From contig OZ029929.1 in the NCBI GenBank assembly GCA_964023275.1, positions 4,387,381 through 4,451,380 of the forward strand: a DNA stretch of 64,000 nt. Direction: 5' to 3'. The stretch comes from Norana najaformis (lineage: Eukaryota; Annelida; Clitellata; Crassiclitellata; Hormogastridae). The notes under the pieces are model-generated. The model searched no databases. It was not told where the DNA came from and saw only the letters and a list, made by a program, of their open reading frames with translations. Made by a program: the position numbers and the translations under genes. Shown one piece after another: positions 54,031-63,794 of this stretch (position 1 is its first letter; each line of letters begins with the position of its first letter).

Positions 54031-54835
54031 ACGCCCAAACAATAGAGATCATGCCATTTCTGTCACTTCCACAGACTCCCCCATTGTAATCTTATTATTG
54101 TTTTTAATTAGCAACTTCTGTAGCGCCGGTGTATAATGCACAAGGCATCAACTGATGACGCTACAAAACCTAAATCAGTCCTCAGTCAGGTCAGTATCCA
54201 GACGGTCAGTCGACTGAGACAGGGAGACAGTGTACGGTGGATAAGCCAGCCATCTGAAAAGTTAAGTCATGAGCTGAGGCCAAAATGACAAAAGAGATTG
54301 AACAGAACGTAACAGATGAGGATTCGAATCTCCGGCGCAGCAGTTGAAGGCAAAGACGTGAGCCATCTAGGCCTGATGACGACCTGATGAGCAGCCGTGA
54401 AGAGGGACACTTGAAGGCTGACATCATCACGACTCATGGCACGACGACGCATGACAGCGTGCGTGAGGAAGCAGTTGTTAGAGGGCAGCAGGATGTACCC
54501 AATACTCGGATTTGTTACGGCTAACAGAAGAAACATTTCACTTTGTTCCTGTTCGGAGAATAACCGTCTAACTTACGGCTTAGTTAGTGAGGCCTGGAAA
54601 AGCACAGTAGTTGTCCAGGAACGTACTATTCTTTCGCTTGTGTCACTTTCGTCTCAACGTAAGACTTCCAATTTTCATTTGGATTATCCGCCTTAGGCCG
54701 CTGCTTCTCTGTTTTTCTATGGACTGACTTTCTGGCCATTCACCTGACTGTAGTTTGATTCTGATTCTTCACCGGTTGATGCCTTATGCTTGTTTGGCAT
54801 TGGTAATTAGTTATATTAACTTGCGCTATATAAAT
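54031..54835. other. Unassigned stretch
   Basis: A diverged family A-like segment lies at about 54105-54260, and gcgctatataaatctt at about 54822. Open frames at 54206-54696 on both strands show no domain. Confidence 0.35.
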
Positions 54836-54941
54836 CTTATAATACTACTACTACTACTAGTCATCTACTGCTGCTAGTAATGATGATCATAATGATAATA
54901 TGTTTTTGTTTTTACGTTACCAACGTTTGGTGAAATGATGC

Positions 54942-54973
<32 letters not shown>

Positions 54974-55228
54974 TCGTAAGAATGTTAAAATGCTATTATG
55001 ACAACATCTGTAGATTGTTAAGTCATCTGTAGAATGTTAAGTATTATGTCTATATTTGTAAGTATGCATATATGTTTGGTTATATGTGTCTTATAATACT
55101 ACTACTACTACTAGTCATCTACTGCTGCTAGTAATGATGATCATATGATAATATGTTTTTGTTTTTATGATACCAACGTTTGGTGAAATGATGCATATAT
55201 ACATATATATATATATATATGTATATAC

Positions 55229-55261
<33 letters not shown>

Positions 55262-55267
55262 TTAATA
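54836..55267. repeat. 254-bp direct duplication
   Basis: The segment starting cttataatactactac occurs at 54836 and 55090 and runs for about 130 bp with near identity (gtcatctactgctgctag, caacgtttggtgaaatg), then into (TA)n and attcgtaagaat in both copies. Confidence 0.9.
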
Positions 55268-55513
55268 TTCGTAAGAATATCCCAAAACAGTTGGCCATAG
55301 AAAATGACCTCATTATAATCTGGTTTCGTTTTATGGTGGTTCTTGTTGCGGCTACCAGTGACAGTGTAATGATGACTTTCTGGTTTCTATTTAGTTTTGG
55401 TTACGAGCATAAAAAAATTCTGTTTCTTCTTTCAGAGTCACGGACAGAGACTGCGAATTTTCTTGTCAGAAATCCGTTCCCGGACGTTCTGTCTCGATGG
55501 AAAATAAGAGGTA

Positions 55514-56254
55514 ATGGAAAGCATAGTCAAACACCATCCTCTGGAGATGGTGAAGCCACCGTCTGAACCGTCCACAGAGAACTCTCCAAAGAGCCTCTGT
55601 CTTTCCGCTGCCCTGGAAAGCCTTCCACTTGTCTATCTTCCGCAGACAAAGCAGCTAGTCACCGCTCCGTGGCCACGGAATCCCGATGTTCGGACCGCTT
55701 CCACGACCAGTCCGTCCCGCGCGCGGGCCTCCTGCTCTGACCTGCCAACCTCAGAGTTCCCCTTTTCAGACAACTGTTCCTGCACGAAGAACTTGGCTGG
55801 GAGCAAGATCTCGGAGGATTCCGGATATCCGGGTTTGTGGGATTCCGATGCGAGTCTCTCACGAGAGGCACAGTCCGAGCGGAACTCAAGCATCTCCAGC
55901 GGGGACATTCTTGATGTCGGGGGCGACATAGAAGAAGAAGGAGAGGAGGATTCCATTCGCGAGGATGAGCATGATGGAGCTTTTTCCAGTCCGCTTTCAT
56001 CGTGTGACCTTGTGGACATGTGTAACCCACCGTCATCTTGTTTTTCCATAAATGATTCCTGTCCCCAAGAGTATCAACTCACGAAGGATCTCCAAGAGTT
56101 ATCCGTAACCAGTGACTCAGTGGTGAATAGTGAATGCACGGATTTGCCCCCAACCCCTAGGAACATTGGCGAATCTGACCCAAGCAGACAGTCGCAGGCC
56201 ACAGAACGACCAAAGAAAGGAACGTTTGCAAGTTTCTTCACAAGGTTGTGTTAA
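55514..56254 (+). CDS. Uncharacterised Ser-rich acidic protein, single-exon ORF
   Basis: A 246-codon frame, non-repetitive and of balanced composition, so it stands out from the repeat-derived frames around it. The ATG at 55514 has G at -3 and +4, and an in-frame stop lies three codons upstream (55505). A good acceptor (ttcttctttcag) at 55435 may belong to a spliced 5' UTR. Visible parts: SLCLSAALESLPLVYLP at 27-43, SEDSGYPGLWDSDASLS at 100-116, an acidic run EEEGEED at 140-146, and a short basic-aromatic end KKGTFASFFTRL at 234-245. It has no signal peptide, membrane helix or known fold that I recognise; mostly disordered is likely. It may also be the last exon of a longer gene using an acceptor inside the frame (for example cttccgcag near 55645). 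Function unknown. Confidence 0.5.
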   Translation: MESIVKHHPLEMVKPPSEPSTENSPKSLCLSAALESLPLVYLPQTKQLVTAPWPRNPDVRTASTTSPSRARASCSDLPTSEFPFSDNCSCTKNLAGSKISEDSGYPGLWDSDASLSREAQSERNSSISSGDILDVGGDIEEEGEEDSIREDEHDGAFSSPLSSCDLVDMCNPPSSCFSINDSCPQEYQLTKDLQELSVTSDSVVNSECTDLPPTPRNIGESDPSRQSQATERPKKGTFASFFTRLC

Positions 56255-56530
56255 AAATTCCTACTATGAATAGATCGCTTATGGTAAGTTAATGTAATGT
56301 AAGGTGGTAAAGGTAAGATAGGAATTGGAATTGTAATCACAAATTTATATAGTGCCTCTTCAAGAGAGACTCGTCAAAGCCACTCCCAGTCCGGCGACAC
56401 GAATCCGCGATCAAAATTCGAGAGCTTACGGAGTAGAGGTAACGAAAAGCTAGGAGCTCATGTCATGGGTTGCTAGACAACCTGTTCGAGAAAGCTGGAC
56501 CAACCACAGGGAACCTTGGTGCACTATAGT
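56255..56530. other. Probable 3' flank of the 246-codon ORF
   Basis: Contains aaatttatatagtgcctc (about 56340), a repeat-end signature. No polyadenylation hexamer is convincing. Confidence 0.35.
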
Positions 56531-56531
56531 A

Positions 56532-56630
56532 CAAGGTGGTAAAAAGCAGTAAGATAAGTTGGGTAAGTAAATATTTGCAAGGTGGTAAAAAGCAGTAAGA
56601 TAAGTTGGGTAAGTGAATATTTATTTGGCA
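56532..56630. repeat. 46-bp direct repeat, two copies
   Basis: caaggtggtaaaaagcag with following bases is repeated at 56532 and 56578. Confidence 0.9.
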
Positions 56631-56759
56631 ATCTGAGGCAATCTATGTAAACATCTTTTGTTTAGTTTTGCCTACAAGTTCAGCAACTTGACTCAAGTGC
56701 AAATGCAACAGCAGCATTTTTGAAAACTAGATATCCTGCCCTTACAGGTTAATGGCAAT

Positions 56760-57010
56760 TGCTATTATTATTATTATTCTTTTTTACCCAGCGTATAGTT
56801 GATCTCTCAGTAATTAAAAACTTCTCAGGAGAATGTAAAAATTCTGGGACTGCTAGAAATCATCGAAATCTGGCAGAGCTTAAGTACCATGGAAGGCAAA
56901 ATAATAATAATGTTGTTGTTGTTGTTATTATTATCATTATTATTGTTGTTGTTGTTATTATTATTATTATTGTTGTTGTTAATATTGTTATTATTGTTAT
57001 TAAATATTAT
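56760..57010. repeat. (ATT)n/(GTT)n trinucleotide repeats
   Basis: A small block lies at 56762 and a larger one at 56900-57010. Confidence 0.88.
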
Positions 57011-57835
57011 TAATGTAATGCAACACGTTATCAAGAAGATTTTACAACGTATTGCATCCTTCATTGGAATTTGTGCCCATGACACTTTGGTAGATGACTG
57101 CTCCATCTCCACGTGTGACTGCACGTCAGTTACTGTATCTAGACTCTTAACATGGTGCCTTTTAGTATTTCACAGAGTGCGGCCTACGCTAGCCTTAATG
57201 GTGCAGAGTAAGTATGTAATACATTTGTTAATATGCCATATGTCCATCGGCTGAGCGAGGAATCGTAGGCGAGCATTAATCCTCGAAAATCCTTTGAACT
57301 GTTTTTCCAAATGACGTTTATGAAAACCTGAGCTCAAAATATTCCTTGGTTGAGTGAAACCCCTGTTTGTCAGGTGCAGACGAGCTACCTTGTGGCAGGC
57401 TATCCAAACAACTGACAAACAAATACGAATAACCGGTTACCTGTCGAATTAATTTACAAGGTCGCTTTGTCGATTTGCATATCTACGACGACAGTGTACC
57501 ATGGATTGAGTTGATGGCCGGTGATAGCCGGTGCTGTTCAGTACATATGGAGAGTTTTCTAAGGGCATTGCTTGGCCTTGAAAATGCGTTTTGTATGAAT
57601 GGGAAGGTATGAATGGGAAGGCCCAGTTTACAAGACATTCTATGGTTTTGTGTTCTTACCGTTGACGCTGTCTGTGCATAATTAGTTGATTGATTTAATT
57701 AATTTGTTAACCAGTTAATTATTTTCTTGCCTTGTCTTTATATAGCGTCTTTTACGAACCTACTCTGAACGGTGCAGAAGCAGGGCTATCTAATTTTGAG
57801 TAGGATGATTCCAGAATTATGGTTCAATGCTGATT
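57011..57835. other. Unassigned stretch with dispersed fragments
   Basis: gccatatgtccatcgg and ctgagcgaggaatcgt at about 57234-57268 recur from 14970. tttatatagcgtctttt is at about 57738. No gene is supported. Confidence 0.4.
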
Positions 57836-57925
57836 AACCTTACCTTGTATTACCTTACTTATCAAACTTCAGCTTACCTTGCCTTGCCTTGCCTTACCTT
57901 ATGTTACCTTACCTTACCTTACACA
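57836..57925. repeat. (CCTTA/CCTTG)n short array
   Basis: Pentanucleotide ccttg/cctta units. Confidence 0.8.
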
Positions 57926-58240
57926 GTGCTACTGTTAATGCTGCAGTTATGGCTGAACAGATTTAAATGCCAGTTGTGCGCTAAGAAGTGGCTTTTGAAA
58001 TGGCTCTCTGAGAGGTAATAATTACCTGTGGCTGTGGACTGAATGATGTATTGTGAGTTGGACGAAGTGTGACGCCACAGGACACCACGTGGCATCTTGG
58101 CAGGAGATTCATCGAGAAGAATAAGATATAAACGAAGAGTTAAAAAAATTATAGAGGTTACAGAAAAGCTTAATATGAATGTATCAGTAAATAATATTGC
58201 ACAAGACACAGGATTGAGAAAAGAAAATGAAAGGCAGAGC
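57926..58240. other. Unassigned stretch
   Basis: No gene is recognised. Confidence 0.3.
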
Positions 58241-58325
58241 TGGTGGCTGTAAAGGTAAAGGTAAAAGGGTAAAGGTAAGGGTTAAAAGTAAAGGTACAGG
58301 TAAAAGGTAAAGGTAATTCACCTTT
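58241..58325. repeat. (GGTAAA)n short array
   Basis: Degenerate hexanucleotide units. Confidence 0.8.
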
Positions 58326-58655
58326 TTAATATGCCTCAGAAGCAGGGTCTTAGGGTTTGAGGTTTTGAAAGGTCTTCTGGCTAAAGCATGAGAGCAATCC
58401 AACTGCAGAATACACTGATGTGTTTATGTGTCTGATCTTCTATTTTGCCTCTCAGTAGCACCTTTCAGAAGTGATCTTTGCTAGCTTAACCGATGTTGGA
58501 GCTTGAAAAGAATGACAAGCTCGTCTGTATCTGAATGATGCTTATGTAGCTGGAGAAGATCTCCACTTGCAGTCTCATGCAAACGTGTAGAGACTGACCA
58601 ATGAATTGCCATCCGTGGGGTGTATATCTAGTATCCAGGGTCAATACTATGCTGA

Positions 58656-58659
<4 letters not shown>

Positions 58660-58687
<28 letters not shown>

Positions 58688-58698
58688 ATAATAATAAT
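58660..58698. repeat. (CAG)n/(TAG)n/(TAA)n triplets
   Basis: About eight cag and several tag/taa triplets just upstream of the LINE piece. The preceding 58326-58659 has no recognised gene. Confidence 0.85.
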
Positions 58699-58845
58699 CA
58701 AAATGGTCTTGTTTTCATCAACTGCCTTGGTTACCACCTTACACACGTATCGGGAGATACTATTAGTGGACTACTTTTCTCCATCAGCGCTTATCTAAGA
58801 CCATTCAGCGTTTCAATGCAGTCGTATTTTGCAGCTTCTTCTCCA
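58699..58845 (+). pseudogene. LINE pol C-terminal relic (family 2)
   Basis: Reads QNGLVFINCLGYHLTHVSGD, then with a frame slip LHQRLSKTIQRFNAVVF. These correspond to the LG-x(2)-L-x(2)-V-x-GD and RLS-x-x-IQRFNA blocks of the family 2 retrotransposon C-terminus also present at 59575 and 15243. Confidence 0.7.
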
Positions 58846-59009
58846 CCATGAGTGAAGACAAGCCGTCCCTGAACAATGCGTCCCCTAATTTTTTTAATCT
58901 TGAGGGTTCATATGTACATTGGAAACTGATATTAATAATGCCAATAATAATAATAATAATAATACGAATAATAATAATAATAATTATAATAATAATAGTA
59001 ATTTTTCAG

Positions 59010-59344
59010 TTCCTGAGGGATTATATTTACCTTGGGCAAAAAAAATAATACCGGTAATAGTAAATATTAATGATGATTTCAGTGCTCTGTTTGGTGGGAA
59101 AGGCAAAAGCCAACAAGAGTTGACGCTTACAGCAGACAAAACGCAGAGCAGAAGAGACAGTGAATTGGGGAACCATTCTGTAAAGAAAGAACAGAGACAA
59201 GAGTCAACCAAACCTTCGTCCAGTCCAGCCGGATGTCTCGTTTTCAAGAAAAGCGATGTCGAAAAATCTACAACCGCCTTAATTCTTCAGCCGAGACCTC
59301 AGTTAGTTCAGACTCTTGATCGTTACTTTACACTGTTGTTGTAG
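59010..59344 (+). CDS. Possible coding exon, unrecognised
   Basis: An open stretch to the stop at 59342-59344, with acceptor-like ends at 59009 and 59082 (tgatttcag). From about 59083 it encodes a hydrophilic Lys/Ser/Gln-rich peptide (KGKSQQELTLTADKTQSR ...) ending LVQTLDRYFTLLL. The first part lies in a dispersed repeat (ttcctgagggattat). No domain is recognised; it may well be transposon-derived or non-coding. Confidence 0.2.
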
Positions 59345-59429
59345 ATGTAAAGTAATTTTGGTATCATGTCTAGATAGAGGCACAACAATGAAGGGCTCTG
59401 TGGGCTGTTCTGATCTCTGAGTTTGACTG

Positions 59430-59480
59430 AGGTTATTATTATTGTTGTTGTTGTTGTTGTTGCTATTATTATTATTTACC
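59430..59480. repeat. (ATT)n/(GTT)n trinucleotide repeat
   Basis: Att and gtt triplets. Confidence 0.85.
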
Positions 59481-59574
59481 TGAGGTACTTATGATCCCTC
59501 AGGATTTCAGAAGTTAGGGATTGCATTGTTCTGGGATGGCTAGTCTTCGTTGATGTCATGCTCAGTCAAAAGTC

Positions 59575-59985
59575 AAAAGTGCTGTGAAAAGCAATTGCAT
59601 TGAAACGTTGAATGGCCATAGATAAACATTAGTAGAGAAAAGTGGTTTCCCTGGTGTCCTCCGTAATCTGGGCAAGGCGATGACCAAGGCTGTTAAGGAA
59701 AGTTTGGTTTATTGGACGGAGAGTCTCGAAGGCCAAGGGCACAAAGCAGTAAGTGGGTAAAATGGCAGAATATTTGGCTATTTTTCTTTCGACGGCAATC
59801 TCAGCGGCAGCCTCTGCGGTCTGGGCAGCCCTGGTACGATAGGATTCTGCCAAGGTATCGATGACAGTGGCATCCCAGGACAGGCATTTTTCGCTTTCAC
59901 ACGGGATTAAAGTGGCACTATCGGGGCGTTTTCCATCTGATCTGACAAGACCCGCTGGTTCTTTTATAGAGGGATAACCAGCCTT
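59575..59985 (-). pseudogene. LINE pol C-terminal relic (family 2), longest copy
   Basis: The minus-strand frame from about 59985 reads AGYPSIKEPAGLVRSDGKRP, then LIPCESEKCLSWDATVIDTL, AAEIAVERKIAKYSAILP, FVPLAFETLRPINQTFL, LGHRLAQITEDTRETTFLY and, after a stop, MAIQRFNAIAFHSTF. This is the conserved C-terminal block of a non-LTR retrotransposon pol found widely in invertebrates (recalled from general knowledge, not searched). A stop and 5' truncation make it inactive. Confidence 0.78.
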
Positions 59986-60000
59986 GATAAAGCTGGTTAT

Positions 60001-60342
60001 TATTATTATTATTATTATTACTATTATCATTATCATTATTATACGAAGTTCAGTACTTTAAAAAACTTGTCAGTCTAATGTGGAAAGGTTCTGGAAAAGC
60101 AGATGGCATTCCCACACTGGATAGCCACATTATTATTATTATTATTATTTTATTAATGCAGTATGCAACAGTTGTTGCTAGTGGCTAAAGTGCATTACTT
60201 CGTTTTGTCGTTGGTGACACCTAGTGTCAGTTTGTGCCTTAGAGGAAAGTCAATGTTTTGTCATTTTGTTTTGTCCCCCCCGTTAGCCCACAAGTTCTGC
60301 AAGTACAGAAAATAGGAACAGAATTACCACAGCTGTTGTTTA
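60001..60342. other. Unassigned stretch
   Basis: Short (att)n tracts lie at 59998-60020 and 60130-60150. A piece shared with the foldback element (ggtgacacctagtgtcag) is at about 60210-60250. Confidence 0.45.
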
Positions 60343-60545
60343 CATGTGTGATGATAGCCTAGTGGTTAGAGTGCTCAGCTGTCATCAAGAGGTCGCAGGT
60401 TTAAATCCCTTCCAGGGCTGAAAGGCATTTCAAGATATCTGCCCCACTTGCAAGCTCAGCTAAAAGGGTTACACTTGAACGTACACTGTTGGTGGGAAGA
60501 ACAGGCAGACGGAGAGAACTGGCTATAGGTATCCGCCCTCATATA
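60343..60545 (+). mobile_element. tRNA-derived SINE, family C
   Basis: A-box-like tagcctagtggttagag (60357) and B-box-like gcaggtttaaatccc (60395) are spaced as in tRNA genes. The body (acgtacactgttggtggg, aggtatccgccctca) is shared with 7325-7560. Confidence 0.8.
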
Positions 60546-60784
60546 TGCCAAGGCTAAGAAAGTGATGTTGCTAATGATTCGAGACAGTGGCTGCCATTTT
60601 GGGGTTTTATTAAGAGAATGATCTTCTTATGTAAAGTATAATATTTGATATCACGTCTGATCGGATGTAGAACAACAATTTTGGCCCCAAAGTTCTGCGA
60701 ATGTGGAAAACAGGGACAGGTTTTGGGGCCTACCACATCAGCAAATGAGGACTGAAATATGATGGCTGCTTGGTTTTGTTGCTC

Positions 60785-60900
60785 TGACGCTGGCAGGTGC
60801 AGCAAAGTTAAGCCGAACTGAGCCGGGTTAGTACTTGGATGGGTGACCTTTGATAGAATGCCACCTGGTGCCCACTGAGCCCTCCATCCTTTTGGGATCG
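60785..60900 (+). mobile_element. 5S rRNA-derived SINE (SINE3-like)
   Basis: The segment at 60808-60850 holds agttaagc, gagccgggttagtacttgg and atgggtgacc, which correspond to the internal promoter part (A box, intermediate element, C box) of 5S rRNA, followed by gatagaatgccacctggtgc, like the 5S 3' end. The 5' third of 5S is not recognisable, so this is a 5S-headed SINE or pseudogene, not a functional 5S gene. Confidence 0.8.
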
Positions 60901-61126
60901 GTAATAAGTGCTAACACGATCTGGGAGGTTAATTGGTGTCCTGTCATTGATGTGGTTGTTTTTGCACCTTGGCCGAATGAACCCTTGAACTTGGGACCTG
61001 TCGTCTGAGCAGTTTCTGCGTGTAAACAAGTGTGTTACCTTCACCTCTACAGGAGAAAGAATAAAGGCAGAAAATTAACAGCAGCAAAATAAGAATCTTA
61101 AGTTGTCCGGTTGTTATTTTTGATGT

Positions 61127-61684
61127 ATTGCAAGTAGGGCTGCCAACCGTCCCGGATTCGCCTGGACAGTCCCAGAATCGACCCTGTGCATCCCGTGTCC
61201 CGGATTTATCCCAAATTGTCCCGGAACTTGCTGTAAATATCCACTTCACCAAATGTTGCTCCTCTTTTCGCACACTAAACTCGAACAGCCGGCCGTAAAT
61301 AGTTTTACAGAGTGATCATAGAGTAGAGGGTAGTTAGGTTAGTAAACCCCGTAAATGACATCTGCAAATTGCATGCATCATGCATGTGTATGTGAACTTC
61401 GCTCGTGCTAGGCCCTGAAGCCTGGTAGGTTACTGGAATTTAATAAACGTTTTGCTCTAGAGGTTGATTCAGATTTTAGGTATAGGCCACTTGTCTCTTT
61501 ATGATCTGAATCAAATCATTTGACTGTACTTTTTAACAACTTTTTGCAGTAGATCCTACATTAGGCTGACGCAACATTCGTTACATACAGTGATGTGGAC
61601 AGGGTAAATTGGTACTGGCATATCGAGTGATTATGCGGGCGTCCCGGATTGGCAGAATGAAAAATTGGCAGCCCTAATTGCGAG
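61127..61684. mobile_element. Non-autonomous hAT-like DNA transposon with target-site duplication
   Basis: The element at 61135-61676 (542 bp) has perfect 12-bp terminal inverted repeats TAGGGCTGCCAA and TTGGCAGCCCTA. They are flanked by 8-bp duplications ATTGCAAG (61127-61134) and ATTGCGAG (61677-61684), differing at one base. Eight-bp duplications and YAGGG ends are hAT hallmarks. There is no transposase frame, so it is a MITE. Sub-terminal gtcccggatt repeats occur at both ends. Confidence 0.88.
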
Positions 61685-61899
61685 ACATATTGGAACATTG
61701 AAGTAGAGAAGAACAACCCCTTATGTTGCCCCTGAGAGGCAGCCATTGATATGAAGTGTTACTGACTTCATTTTTCTTGACCTCGGCACATGAGGACGGG
61801 TGGCCAGCCCTCTCCCTCGCTGCCTGATCCTCCCACTGACAGTGTATGGTCACTGTACTCATTACAGCCGACTTTACTAATGGAGTAGAAATGTTGAAA

Positions 61900-61980
61900 C
61901 AAATTTTTGCCCTGGTGGGGATTTGAACCCTTGACCTCTTGACTGACCACTTGACCTTTGCTCATCCAGAATGTTAGTTT
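61900..61980 (-). mobile_element. tRNA-like SINE head
   Basis: On the minus strand caagggttcaaatcccc forms a good T-arm/B-box. The A-box region (gagcaaaggtcaagtgg) is weak. A tRNA-derived relic. Confidence 0.55.
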
Positions 61981-62299
61981 CACTTTATTTTAAGAAATTA
62001 TTAATTCTTTCGTTTCAGTTATTACTGTTTGTTGGCTCTTCATAAATCGTTAATGAGGTAAATCGTTAATGAGGAATGCCGCCCACTAAAATCGCCAGGT
62101 GGCGTGTGTATGAAAGTGGGCGTTTGCTGAGATTTCCAGTCTGCGCTGTGGCCAGTAATCAGTGATAGATTCAGTTGAAAATATAATGACGTGGTATTGT
62201 TGGCAGTTGTTTTGTGTGTGATTATCAGTAAAAAAACTACCGGAAGTGCAATTGTAGGCCCACTCTTACTGTGTGCCACCTGTTTAGGGCAACATGTGA

Positions 62300-62378
62300 T
62301 ATTATGTGATATGGTAGGTCAATCTGTAACGCACTTGCGTCGTGATCTAACAATTGCCAGTTCGAGCCTGCTGTACCA
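62300..62378 (+). mobile_element. tRNA-like SINE head
   Basis: The B-box-like ccagttcgagcctgctg at about 62358 has a loose A-box about 45 bases upstream (gtaggtcaatctgtaac). No full cloverleaf. Confidence 0.45.
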
Positions 62379-62940
62379 GCGTACATGAGTGCAGGTTATA
62401 GCAAGATGTGAGCATCGCTGTAGAAAAACCCGGATGATTTTGACTTTGTGAAACTGTGGGAGTATACCGCAGTCCCTGTGCTTTACTGCTAGACAGCTTG
62501 TGTCAACTGTTTACAGACGTTGTTACAAGGCAAGATCTTGGCCAGTCTGGCACCATGTTTTACCATGTCCTGGTGATGACACGTTTAGGGCCATTTAGTA
62601 CACGTTTGAGGAAGGATAGGCAGGAGGAGGAAGGAGGAGAAAAAGGAAGAAATGTGATGCGAATTGACTCTTGCGTGAACGTTTGAATAATTGCACTGCA
62701 CTGCAAATTCGGCATAGCGAAGAAATGTGGGAGAAATGTCTGACAAGATCAGACACCAGTGTGGATAGAACTATCACAAAGACGTCAAGTACAACAATGC
62801 ATTTGTGATGTACCACTTACAACTATACTAGATATTAAAGAAAACATAAAAGGACTTTTACTAAGCATGAAAGCAATACAACAGATTTGACAAATAACCA
62901 AAAAGAATGGAGGTTGTTTATTCACACCCATTACTGTCAT
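62379..62940. other. Unassigned stretch
   Basis: No gene is recognised. Confidence 0.3.
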
Positions 62941-62954
62941 ATGGCTGGCATCAG

Positions 62955-63024
62955 GACTGATGATGATGATGATGATGACGATAACGACGACGATGATGAT
63001 GATGAAGACGACGATGATGATGAC

Positions 63025-63057
<33 letters not shown>

Positions 63058-63058
63058 C
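62955..63058. repeat. (GAT)n trinucleotide repeat
   Basis: Gat/gac triplets. The poly-Asp frame is an artefact. Confidence 0.95.
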
Positions 63059-63794
63059 AACACCGTTGGGACCAACAGCACATTCAGCACAATGGTTTAA
63101 AGCACATTCACAGTGACCAAATAGCAGACATTTTTATGAGATTCAAAAAGCGGCAGTAGTTTCTGGTTATAGGCCGCAACGACTATGATTTATTACCAGA
63201 CTAGTGATGCCTAGGAGCGTTCTAGCTGCAATAATTAGTGTCTGCTGCTTCCAGATATTGCTTTTAGAAGTGGCCACATTAGTATGTGCTGTAACTGGAG
63301 TTTCACTTACAGATACTATTAAGAGACGTCCATGGGTGATAGCAGAAAGTTGCAATATTGCTGTGCACTCACGCCGTCCTACTGATACGGATAATTGTTC
63401 TGTCTGTTTTTCATTCAGGCGGGTAAAAATTATGACAGAATGGAGTTGCCCTCCCTCCGTTGACGGTTTTTGGTGGCTTGGTTTGGGGGGGGGGGGGGGG
63501 GTGAGTGGGTAGCGTGGGAGGGTTTAAGTAGGGGAGATGTTGCAGTGGAGGACTGAATGGCCCAATCAAAACGTCCGTATGGGAAACGGCTTAATAAATA
63601 ATTGTAGCAAAATTATTATTTATTGCAGTTTTAGTTTAAATTATGGCATAAATTATTACCTGTTTAAAATAGTTTAAATAAATGTGATAAATTACAGGTG
63701 ATTAATGACGATTAAATGTGATGAATAATGCGTGTTTTTTATTATGATGACTTTTTCTGTAACTTGATCTAATCTGGTCTTATCATGCTGGCTG
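63059..63794. other. Unassigned stretch with a G17 run
   Basis: A homopolymer of 17 G lies at 63485-63501. AT-rich sequence with attaaat repeats is at 63590-63730. No gene is supported. Confidence 0.45.

Noticed and set aside
54206-54696. Open frames of 74 to 89 codons on both strands
   Set aside because: They partly overlap a SINE A-like segment; no motif, and neither strand is favoured.
60795-60880. A functional 5S rRNA gene
   Set aside because: Only the internal promoter and a diverged 3' part are recognisable. The 5' end and stem pairing are missing.
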